Shown: in pieces, positions 1 through 5,253 of the stretch
Position numbering within the stretch: the stretch's first letter is position 1
Layout of the letters: each line of letters starts with the position of its first letter
Assembly (NCBI GenBank): GCA_937893225.1
Contig: CALBJM010000069.1
Coordinates: 1 to 6,487, forward strand
Direction: 5' to 3'
DNA from: an uncultured Erysipelotrichaceae bacterium
GTDB taxonomy: Bacteria > Bacillota_I > Bacilli_A > Erysipelotrichales > Erysipelotrichaceae
DNA: 6,487 nucleotides
Position numbers and translations under genes: made by a program
Notes under the pieces: model-generated
The model's database searches: none
Seen by the model: only the letters and a program-made list of their open reading frames with translations
What the model was told of the DNA's origin: nothing

Positions 1-1
1 A

Positions 2-607
2 AAGAAAAAATGCAAGGAAGAAGATGTCATTGCTTTTGATACGGGACCAGGGAATATGATGATAGATGAAGCAATGCGTATCTATTATGGAAAAGAATAC
101 GATGAAAATGGTGATGTAGCAAGAAGTGGAAAAATCATTGATGCATTGTTACGCCAATTGCAGCAAGAGCCGTATATTGCTATGTGTCCTCCAAAAAGTA
201 CAGGCAGAGAATTATTTGGAAAGCAACGTGTAGAAGCATTATTGAAACAATATCCTCATGCGAATACTGAAGATGTCGTGTGTACATTTACACACTTTAC
301 AGCAATGTGTGTTGCAGAGAACATTCATTTATTTCTTGAAAAAGATGAACCAATTGATGAGTTGATCGTATCGGGTGGTGGTGCACACAATGCATATATG
401 ATGCAATTGTTACAAGACTATTTAGGACATGGTAAAGTTTTTTCACAAGAAGATATGGGCTTTAGCTCGGATGCAAAAGAAGCAATTTGTTTTGCATTAC
501 TTGGCAATGAAACATTGCATGAACATTATGCAAATATGCCTTCTGCAACCGGTGCAAAACAACGCGTGATATTAGGTAATATTACGCCAAGAATGAGGAG
601 ATTTTAA
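2..607 (+). CDS. anmK: Anhydro-N-acetylmuramic acid kinase, C-terminal part (5' truncated by window)
   Basis: AnmK is a cytoplasmic ATP-dependent kinase that opens the 1,6-anhydro ring of anhydroMurNAc and phosphorylates it to MurNAc-6-phosphate, feeding cell-wall sugar recycling. The reading frame is open from base 2, so the gene begins before the window; about 200 of the roughly 370-390 residues usual for the family are present. Visible family signatures are FDTGPGNM followed by IDEAM near the start of the fragment, the C-terminal domain motif VSGGGAHN, the SDAKEAICFALLGNETLH segment and the terminal PSATGA motif. An internal ATG at 56 lies inside the conserved FDTGPGNM region and is not the real start. 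The stop codon is separated by one base from the next gene, so the two are surely co-transcribed. The MurNAc-6P made here is the same intermediate expected from the MupG enzyme encoded further on. Family assignment is very secure; the N-terminal half cannot be judged. Confidence 0.95.
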   Translation, partial: KKKCKEEDVIAFDTGPGNMMIDEAMRIYYGKEYDENGDVARSGKIIDALLRQLQQEPYIAMCPPKSTGRELFGKQRVEALLKQYPHANTEDVVCTFTHFTAMCVAENIHLFLEKDEPIDELIVSGGGAHNAYMMQLLQDYLGHGKVFSQEDMGFSSDAKEAICFALLGNETLHEHYANMPSATGAKQRVILGNITPRMRRF

Positions 608-608
608 T

Positions 609-908
609 ATGCAAGTTCCTGGAAAAGATGAAAAATGGAATGATACAGATTATGATATACCGAAGTTTTCTTATCCAAGTGCAATTTTGATATTTGGTAT
701 TACTTTTTTATTGACGTGTTTTGCCATATGGGTGAGTAATGGTGAAAAAATATGGATCATGTTAACATTGAGTATTACATTGGCAACTACAACAGCTTAT
801 TCTCGGTATTTTATTGATACAAAGAGGAAATTGTGCAAAGGGTTTTGGAGATTATTATTTGTATTGTTTATTGCATGTTTCGTTGTATTGTATTTTGTTC
901 AGTTTTAA
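609..908 (+). CDS. Small three-helix membrane protein of unknown function
   Basis: I do not recognise this 99-residue protein. It has a hydrophilic, acidic N-terminus of about 20 residues (MQVPGKDEKWNDTDYD), then three hydrophobic segments at about residues 23-42, 47-69 and 79-98, with a basic loop (TKRKLCKG) at about 71-78 between the second and third. By the positive-inside rule that loop would face the cytoplasm, which puts the N-terminus outside; this topology is only an inference. A Shine-Dalgarno AGGAG at 596-600 lies inside the end of anmK, 8 bases before the ATG, and the anmK stop is one base upstream, so translation is probably coupled. A terminator follows 13 bases after the stop, making this the last gene of the anmK unit. 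There is no catalytic motif or signal-peptide cleavage pattern. The tight coding arrangement and good ribosome binding site support a real gene; the function is unknown. Confidence 0.8.
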   Translation: MQVPGKDEKWNDTDYDIPKFSYPSAILIFGITFLLTCFAIWVSNGEKIWIMLTLSITLATTTAYSRYFIDTKRKLCKGFWRLLFVLFIACFVVLYFVQF

Positions 909-921
909 TTTTGTGACAATG

Positions 922-948
922 AATGACCTGAAGTATCAGGTCATTTTT
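922..948 (+). terminator. Intrinsic terminator of the anmK unit
   Basis: There is a perfect 10-bp stem, AATGACCTGA (922-931) against TCAGGTCATT (936-945), with a 4-base loop AGTA. The downstream arm runs into five T residues (944-948). It lies 13 bases after the stop of the small membrane protein gene and before the promoter of the PTS gene, so it separates the two transcription units. Confidence 0.9.
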
Positions 949-956
949 AAATTGTG

Positions 957-971
957 TGAAATAATATTACA
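957..971 (+). promoter_or_regulatory. Upstream operator-like palindrome (imperfect copy)
   Basis: TGAAATAATATTACA is an imperfect inverted repeat of the form TGAAA-N5-TTWCA. It matches the site at 990-1004 at 13 of 15 positions, and their centres are 33 bp apart, close to three helical turns. It lies about 18 bp upstream of the -35 element. Its position and similarity suggest a second half of a cooperative repressor site. RpiR/MurR-family regulators are known to use sites of this general shape and commonly control amino-sugar PTS genes, but no regulator gene is in the window, so its identity is inference. Confidence 0.5.
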
Positions 972-988
972 AAAATAAAAACAATATA

Positions 989-1017
989 TTGAAATGATAT
1001 TTCATTAGTCATATAAT
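989..1017 (+). promoter_or_regulatory. Sigma-A-type promoter for PTS EIIC/mupG unit
   Basis: TTGAAA (989-994) is followed after exactly 17 bp by a perfect TATAAT (1012-1017). Transcription would start at about 1024, leaving a leader of roughly 50 bases before the EIIC start codon. The promoter lies just after a terminator and before the first gene of the sugar-uptake unit. The spacer is filled by an inverted repeat, so the promoter is probably repressible. Confidence 0.8.
990..1004 (+). promoter_or_regulatory. Operator-like palindrome between -35 and -10
   Basis: TGAAATGATATTTCA is a perfect inverted repeat TGAAA-TGATA-TTTCA (the first and last five bases are reverse complements, with one more base pair inside). 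It overlaps the -35 hexamer and occupies the promoter spacer, a position where a bound protein would block RNA polymerase. The related copy at 957-971 strengthens the case for a real binding site. The regulator is unknown; an RpiR/MurR-type repressor responding to MurNAc-6P or a related sugar phosphate would fit, as inference only. Confidence 0.6.
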
Positions 1018-1062
1018 ACAAGTATCAAAAATGTAAGGGCTTAGATATTGTCCTTATGAATG

Positions 1063-1069
1063 AAAGGGG
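1063..1069 (+). promoter_or_regulatory. Ribosome binding site deciding the EIIC start
   Basis: AAAGGGG lies 5 bases before the ATG at 1075. The alternative ATG at 1060 has no purine-rich element at a workable distance and would itself contain this sequence as codons, so 1075 is preferred. Confidence 0.7.
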
Positions 1070-1074
1070 AAAAA

Positions 1075-2358
1075 ATGTTCGAAAAATTTACAACATTGCT
1101 GAATGAGAAGTTATCAGGCCCTATGGCAAAACTTGCAAATCAGCGCCATTTACGTGCAATTCGTGATGGTATCGTAGCAACACTTCCGTTAATTATTGTT
1201 GGTTCGTTCTTTTTGATCGTTGCCAATCCGCCTTTGCCTGAGAGTTGGGGAATATATCAGTTTTTAACAGGACATGCTGCACAAATCGTTCTGCCATATC
1301 GTATGACAATGTATATCATGACATTATATGCGGTATTTGGAATTGGTAATTCATTGGCAAAATCTTATGATTTGGATGGATTATCAGGAGGTATTTTAGC
1401 AGAAATAGCATATCTATTAACAATTGTTCCTGTGAATGTTACAGTGGATGATGCTGGAGTTACAGGATTTGTTATTCCTATGGCAAAGCTTGGTTCTGCA
1501 GGATTGTTTGTTGGTATTATTACTTCTATTATTGCGGTTGAAATCTATCGTTTTATGGATAAGAAAGGTATCAAGATCACAATGCCTGATGCAGTTCCAC
1601 CTGCAGTAGCAAGAAGCTTTGAAAATTTGATTCCTACTGCTGTTGTTATCTTATTGATTGGTAGTATAACATATTGGATCGGATTTGATTGGCATGGATT
1701 TATGAGTACCTTGGTTGCACCACTTGTTGATGCAAGTGATAGCTTGGGTAGTGTAATCTTGATCGTATTTTTGACATGTTTCTTCTGGTGCTTTGGTATC
1801 CATGGTGCTTCTATTGTTGGTTCTTTGGCTAGACCAGTTTGGTTGATTCTTCTTGAAAAGAATGCCACAGCATTAGCACAGGGGCAAGCAATGCCTAATG
1901 TTGCTCCAGAACCATTCTATCAATGGTTTATTTGGATCGGTGGTGCAGGGTGTACGATTGGTTTGGCAATCTTAATGGCCTTTAAGTCTAAGAGTTCTTA
2001 TGCAAAGAATCTTGGTAAAACTGTATTTGCACCTGCTTGCTTCAATATCAATGAACCAATTATATTTGGTACACCAATTGTATTGAATCCTACTTTAATG
2101 ATACCTTTCATCCTTAGTCCAGTAGTTTGTGCAATCATTGCATATATATGCACTACTATAGGCTTAGTTTCTCGCGTTTCTGTTACTGCTCCATGGACAC
2201 TTCCTGGTCCAATTGGTGCATATTTAGCTACAGGTGGAGATTGGAGAGCAGCAGTCTTAAATGTCGTTTTAATTATCATTTCTACTGTGATTTATTATCC
2301 ATTCTTCAAAATGTGGGATAATGAACTTCTTGAAGAAGAAGGGAAGAAAGAAGCATAA
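1075..2358 (+). CDS. PTS system EIIC component, lactose/cellobiose (CelB/ChbC) family
   Basis: This is a 427-residue integral membrane permease that binds a sugar, moves it across the membrane and presents it for phosphorylation by a partner EIIB. It belongs to the lactose/cellobiose/chitobiose EIIC family. The N-terminal amphipathic stretch (MFEKFTTLLNEKL) is followed by many hydrophobic segments. Family landmarks are WCFGIHGAS with His243 and FNINEPIIFGTPIVLNP with Glu327, the latter corresponding to the sugar-binding glutamate of ChbC-type transporters. Length is normal for a stand-alone EIIC; no EIIA or EIIB domain is fused and none is encoded in the window, so these must act in trans. 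The start at 1075 is chosen over 1060 because of AAAGGGG at 1063-1069. It is the first gene after a strong, probably repressed promoter and lies before mupG, which suggests that the substrate is a peptidoglycan-derived disaccharide such as MurNAc-GlcNAc. Cellobiose or chitobiose remains possible; the family is certain, the substrate is inferred. Confidence 0.92.
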   Translation: MFEKFTTLLNEKLSGPMAKLANQRHLRAIRDGIVATLPLIIVGSFFLIVANPPLPESWGIYQFLTGHAAQIVLPYRMTMYIMTLYAVFGIGNSLAKSYDLDGLSGGILAEIAYLLTIVPVNVTVDDAGVTGFVIPMAKLGSAGLFVGIITSIIAVEIYRFMDKKGIKITMPDAVPPAVARSFENLIPTAVVILLIGSITYWIGFDWHGFMSTLVAPLVDASDSLGSVILIVFLTCFFWCFGIHGASIVGSLARPVWLILLEKNATALAQGQAMPNVAPEPFYQWFIWIGGAGCTIGLAILMAFKSKSSYAKNLGKTVFAPACFNINEPIIFGTPIVLNPTLMIPFILSPVVCAIIAYICTTIGLVSRVSVTAPWTLPGPIGAYLATGGDWRAAVLNVVLIIISTVIYYPFFKMWDNELLEEEGKKEA

Positions 2359-2388
2359 AACGAGTCCCTTTGTGGATTCGTTTTTTTT
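2357..2388 (+). terminator. Terminator-like hairpin between EIIC and mupG (probable partial terminator)
   Basis: The stem AAAACGAGTCC (2357-2367) pairs with GGATTCGTTTT (2374-2384), with one G-T wobble and a 6-base loop. It is followed by an uninterrupted T-tract (2381-2388, partly shared with the stem). It overlaps the EIIC stop codon and ends only 4 bases before the mupG ribosome binding site. No promoter is visible between it and mupG, so read-through must supply downstream transcription; it probably lowers mupG and kinase mRNA relative to the transporter or creates a processed 3' end. Confidence 0.75.
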
Positions 2389-2392
2389 AAAT

Positions 2393-2396
2393 GAGG
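2393..2396 (+). promoter_or_regulatory. Ribosome binding site deciding the mupG start
   Basis: GAGG lies 6 bases before the ATG at 2403. The in-frame ATG at 2391 overlaps this element and follows directly on a T-tract without any binding site, so the protein should begin MRRLGISIYP, as is typical of the family. Confidence 0.75.
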
Positions 2397-2402
2397 TATA
2401 TT

Positions 2403-3494
2403 ATGAGAAGACTTGGAATATCGATTTATCCAGAAAAAGATAGTGAAGAAAATATTTGTGCCTATTTGAAAAAAGCACATGATTTCGGTGCAAAACGTAT
2501 TTTTAGTTGTTTGTTATCTGTAACAAAAGATCCTACAGACATAAAAAAAGAGTTTCATAGAATGAATCATTATGCGCATGAACTTGGTTTTGAAGTTATT
2601 CTAGATGTTTCTCCAAAAGTATTTGATAAACTTGGTATAACGTATTCGGATTTATCCTTCTTTCATGAAATTGAAGCAGATGGTATTCGTCTAGATCAAG
2701 GCTTTACAGGAAATGAAGAGGCTATGATGACGTATAATCCGTATGGATTAAGTATTGAAATCAACATGTCAAATGACACACATACTGTAGATACGATCAT
2801 GGACTATGAACCTGATCGATATCATTTAATAGGGTGTCATAATTTTTATCCACATTGTTATACTGGACTATCACTTGAACATTTTGAAAAATGCACAAAT
2901 AACTTTAAGAAATATGGTTTGCATACAGCAGCATTTGTAGGTTGTTCTTCAGAAGATAGTTTTGGACCATGGTTAGCAAAAGAAGGTTTGTGTACACTGG
3001 AAATGCATAGAAATTTACCATTGGATGTACAAGTAAAGCATATGGTGGAGCTTGGTGATATAGATGATATTCTTATAGCCAATTGTTATCCAACAAAAGA
3101 TGAAATGGAACGGTTGAAAAAGGTGGATCTGACAAAGGTGAACTTTGAAGTAGAACCTGTGTGTGAATTACCAGAGTTATATCACACAGTTATATTTGAT
3201 GAGTTACAGATGAATCGTGGAGACGTGAATGAAAATATGATTCGTTCAACACAACCACGTGTTAAATATGCTAAAGAACACTTTGCAGTATTTCATGCAC
3301 CAGATATTATCTGTCGTGGAGATGTTATGGTAGAAAGTTCTTTGCATGGACATTATGCAGGAGAAGTTCAAATCGCAAAACAAAATATGCATAATACAGG
3401 TATGACGAATGTCATTGGACACATTCGTGAAGAAGAAGTGTTTATGTTGGATGCATTGCACCCATGGCAGAAATTTTGTTTTGTGGAGAAGTAG
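2403..3494 (+). CDS. mupG: 6-phospho-N-acetylmuramidase (DUF871 / GH170)
   Basis: MupG, characterised in Staphylococcus aureus, is a cytoplasmic exo-glycosidase that splits MurNAc-6P-GlcNAc, the disaccharide produced by PTS uptake, into MurNAc-6P and GlcNAc. This 363-residue protein has the usual family length and layout: an N-terminal TIM-barrel of about 235 residues starting RRLGISIYPEK with CLLSV at 36-40, then a smaller C-terminal beta-barrel domain. Recognisable family motifs are ADGIRLDQGF (92-101), HNFYPHCYTGLS (146-157), RGDVNENMIRSTQPRVKY (272-289) and RGDVMVESSLHGHYAGEVQI (305-324). The start is set by GAGG 6 bases before 2403. The stop lies 3 bases before the next gene, a sugar kinase that could use the GlcNAc released. 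A terminator-like hairpin lies immediately upstream. Family membership is secure. MurNAc-6P-GlcNAc as substrate is inferred from the characterised member and from the anmK, kinase and nagB neighbours. Confidence 0.88.
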   Translation: MRRLGISIYPEKDSEENICAYLKKAHDFGAKRIFSCLLSVTKDPTDIKKEFHRMNHYAHELGFEVILDVSPKVFDKLGITYSDLSFFHEIEADGIRLDQGFTGNEEAMMTYNPYGLSIEINMSNDTHTVDTIMDYEPDRYHLIGCHNFYPHCYTGLSLEHFEKCTNNFKKYGLHTAAFVGCSSEDSFGPWLAKEGLCTLEMHRNLPLDVQVKHMVELGDIDDILIANCYPTKDEMERLKKVDLTKVNFEVEPVCELPELYHTVIFDELQMNRGDVNENMIRSTQPRVKYAKEHFAVFHAPDIICRGDVMVESSLHGHYAGEVQIAKQNMHNTGMTNVIGHIREEEVFMLDALHPWQKFCFVEK

Positions 3495-3497
3495 TTT

Positions 3498-4334
3498 ATG
3501 ATTATTGGTATTGATATTGGTGGTACGAAGAGTGAAGCAGCTCTTTTTGATGAAGCTGGTAATACTCAACAAAAAATCATTTTAAAGAGTGCACATCCAA
3601 ATTGTGCAACAGATGCAGAAATGGAAGAAATATTGCGGCAGTGTTTGTTGGATGATTGTTCCCCAATTATTATTGGATTTGCAGGATATGGAAAAAGCAA
3701 GCAAATGCGTCAAAGAATCGAACGCGCAGTACAACGTGTTTTTCAAAATCGAAAATTTGTTTTAATGAATGATGTAGAACTTGCAATGTGGTCTACGTTA
3801 CAAGGCAGTGATGGAATCGTATTGATCCTTGGAACAGGAAGTATTGCTTTGAAGAAAAAAGGCGATGCACTTATCCGTAAAGGAGGATGGGGTTACTTGC
3901 TTGGAGATGAGGGAAGTGGCTACGCTATAGGCAGGAAGATATTGCGTAAATTTATTCGACAAGTAGATGAGCTGGATGAAAAAACGGAATTGTTTCAAGC
4001 TGTTATGAATCTATATGACTTAACTGATCCTTCAGAGATAATAGATATCGTCATGCATGATGGTCAGATTGACCGTACCGCAGTGGCAAAGTGTTCGGTA
4101 TTAAGCAATTTAGAAGAAAATAAATATATTTTGAAAAGAGCAGCAAGTGATGCTGCGGAATGCGTTTCTGCATTAAAAGAAGATGGATTGCCAACCTATA
4201 TTACTGGTGGAATGCAGAATAACATGCAATATATGCAGTATATTCAGCATTTTTTACCAGATATTCGTATTAGTGAACATGAACCTGTGTATGGAGCGTA
4301 TGCATATGCAAAAAGGACTTGTTGTATAAAATAA
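3498..4334 (+). CDS. BadF/BadG-type N-acetyl amino-sugar kinase (GlcNAc kinase or MurK-like)
   Basis: This is a cytoplasmic ATP-dependent sugar kinase of the ASKHA fold, BadF/BadG/BcrA/BcrD group, which includes N-acetylglucosamine kinases and the clostridial GlcNAc/MurNAc kinase MurK. Motifs in the 278-residue sequence are the phosphate-1 loop GIDIGGTKS (4-12), the likely catalytic Asp92 in MNDVELAMW, the phosphate-2 loop LGTGSIAL (111-118), the family signature GGWGYLLGDEGSGYAIG (129-145) and an adenosine motif ITGGM near residue 236. It is a little shorter than many family members (about 300-330 residues), with no visible break. GGAG at 3485-3488, inside the end of mupG, lies 9 bases before the ATG, and only 3 bases separate the genes, so translation is coupled. 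Since MupG should release unphosphorylated GlcNAc, the most natural job is making GlcNAc-6P; MurNAc or glucosamine kinase activity cannot be excluded from sequence. Confidence 0.85.
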   Translation: MIIGIDIGGTKSEAALFDEAGNTQQKIILKSAHPNCATDAEMEEILRQCLLDDCSPIIIGFAGYGKSKQMRQRIERAVQRVFQNRKFVLMNDVELAMWSTLQGSDGIVLILGTGSIALKKKGDALIRKGGWGYLLGDEGSGYAIGRKILRKFIRQVDELDEKTELFQAVMNLYDLTDPSEIIDIVMHDGQIDRTAVAKCSVLSNLEENKYILKRAASDAAECVSALKEDGLPTYITGGMQNNMQYMQYIQHFLPDIRISEHEPVYGAYAYAKRTCCIK

Positions 4335-4372
4335 TTCTAGACAATCGAAGATAATTTAAGTGTACTTTAGTG

Positions 4373-4378
4373 TATAAT
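4373..4378 (+). promoter_or_regulatory. Possible -10 element before the epimerase-nagB pair
   Basis: A perfect TATAAT lies in the 72-base gap between the kinase and the epimerase gene, preceded by AGTG. No good -35 hexamer is found 16-19 bp upstream, and there is no terminator after the kinase gene, so this may be an activator-dependent or weak secondary promoter added to read-through. Start of transcription would be at about 4385, leaving a leader of about 22 bases. Three AGTGT-type direct repeats surround it (4359, 4369, 4382). Confidence 0.45.
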
Positions 4379-4396
4379 GGAAGTGTTTACATTATT

Positions 4397-4404
4397 AGGA
4401 GGGG
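4397..4404 (+). promoter_or_regulatory. Ribosome binding site deciding the epimerase start
   Basis: AGGAGGGG lies just before the ATG at 4407 (4 bases from GGAGG). An in-frame ATG at 4377 would overlap the TATAAT box and has no binding site, so 4407 is the start. Confidence 0.8.
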
Positions 4405-4406
4405 AT

Positions 4407-5234
4407 ATGTCTTCATTTATTTTAGAAAATAGCCAAGTACAGGTATCTGTGGATGAACATGCTTCAGAAATTCATAGTTTTTGTGATTTAGAAACAGATA
4501 ATGAATATATGTGGCAAGGTGATCCGAAATTTTGGTCGGGTAGAAACCCAACATTATTTCCGATGGTAGGTAGTACTTGGGATAAAAAATTACATATCAA
4601 TGGAAAAGAATATGTAACAGGTAACCATGGATTTACGCGTCATAGTGATTTTACTTGTATTGCTCATGATGCAGAAAAAATCGTTATGGAATTAAAGGAT
4701 AGTGAAGAAACATTCAAGGAATATCCTTTTCATTTCACAATGCATATTACATATACATTGTGTGAAAAAACATTGTCAGTAAATTATGAAATTACGAATG
4801 ATAATGATGTTGTAATGCCATTCCATTTTGGTTTGCATCCAGCATTTAATTGTCCAAGTAATGGTGGGAATTTTGAAGAGTATTATATTACATTGAATCA
4901 TCCAGAAACTTCTGATTTCCATTTAACGCATGTTGAAAATTGTTCTCGTATTGAACTAGATAGAAAAGCATTAGAGGATACTATTATTATTGCTGATCCT
5001 CAATCAACGCAAGCAACTTTGACTGATGGAAAACATGGTGTCACAGTAGGGTATGAAGGATATGAATGGTTGGCCTTTTGGTCAAAGCCAGATGCACCAT
5101 TTGTATGTATAGAACCATGGCACTCACATGCGGATTTTGAAAAAGTAGATGTTCCATTTGAAAAAAGAGAAGGGGCTATTTTGCTTGCACCACACAAAGT
5201 ATTCAAAACAGGGTATACAATTACAATTTTCTAA
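4407..5234 (+). CDS. Aldose 1-epimerase family protein (LacX/GalM-like)
   Basis: This is a cytoplasmic mutarotase-fold protein that probably interconverts alpha and beta anomers of a sugar or sugar phosphate. The 275-residue length matches the LacX-type subgroup. Conserved features are RNPTLFPMVGSTWD (46-59), NHGFTRHSDF (73-82) with His74 and Arg78, FHFGLHPAF (139-147) with the likely general-acid His144, and VCIEPWHS (233-240) with the likely catalytic base Glu236; the key residues therefore look intact. The start at 4407 follows a very strong AGGAGGGG; the upstream ATG at 4377 falls in a TATAAT box. The gene lies 72 bases after the kinase and 19 bases before nagB, with no terminator on either side. 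Within this locus it may speed mutarotation of GlcNAc or MurNAc-6P after glycosidic cleavage. That role is inference, because LacX-like proteins have poorly defined substrates and occur in many sugar operons. Confidence 0.85.
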   Translation: MSSFILENSQVQVSVDEHASEIHSFCDLETDNEYMWQGDPKFWSGRNPTLFPMVGSTWDKKLHINGKEYVTGNHGFTRHSDFTCIAHDAEKIVMELKDSEETFKEYPFHFTMHITYTLCEKTLSVNYEITNDNDVVMPFHFGLHPAFNCPSNGGNFEEYYITLNHPETSDFHLTHVENCSRIELDRKALEDTIIIADPQSTQATLTDGKHGVTVGYEGYEWLAFWSKPDAPFVCIEPWHSHADFEKVDVPFEKREGAILLAPHKVFKTGYTITIF

Positions 5235-5253
5235 GTAAACAAGGAGGGATAAA

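Noticed and set aside
56..58. ATG at 56 as a start for a short 183-residue protein
   Set aside because: The frame is open upstream to base 2 and the upstream codons encode conserved AnmK sequence (VIAFDTGPGN), so this ATG is internal to a gene cut by the window edge.
1032..1045. TGTAAGGGCTTAGA resembles a CcpA cre box downstream of the PTS promoter
   Set aside because: It matches most of the outer positions as I recall the consensus but lacks the central CG, the most constant part of cre sites; it also overlaps the leader hairpin. Not strong enough to annotate.
1545..1868. Minus-strand open frame inside the EIIC gene (and other antisense frames at 1998-2279, 2858-3082, 3246-3572, 3798-3998, 5000-5206 and 5553-5882)
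   Set aside because: All lie opposite strongly recognisable + strand genes, have low-complexity or unlikely composition, and have no ribosome binding sites of their own that I could support; they are shadows of the real genes.
2127..2321. Plus-strand 64-residue open frame within the EIIC gene
   Set aside because: It is in another frame of a conserved membrane protein and is rich in Cys, Tyr, Ser and Trp, typical of an out-of-frame translation of hydrophobic codons.
4335..4372. Terminator after the kinase gene
   Set aside because: No GC-containing stem followed by a T-tract is present; the only inverted repeat (AAGT-GT-ACTT at 4358-4367) is short and lacks T residues after it.
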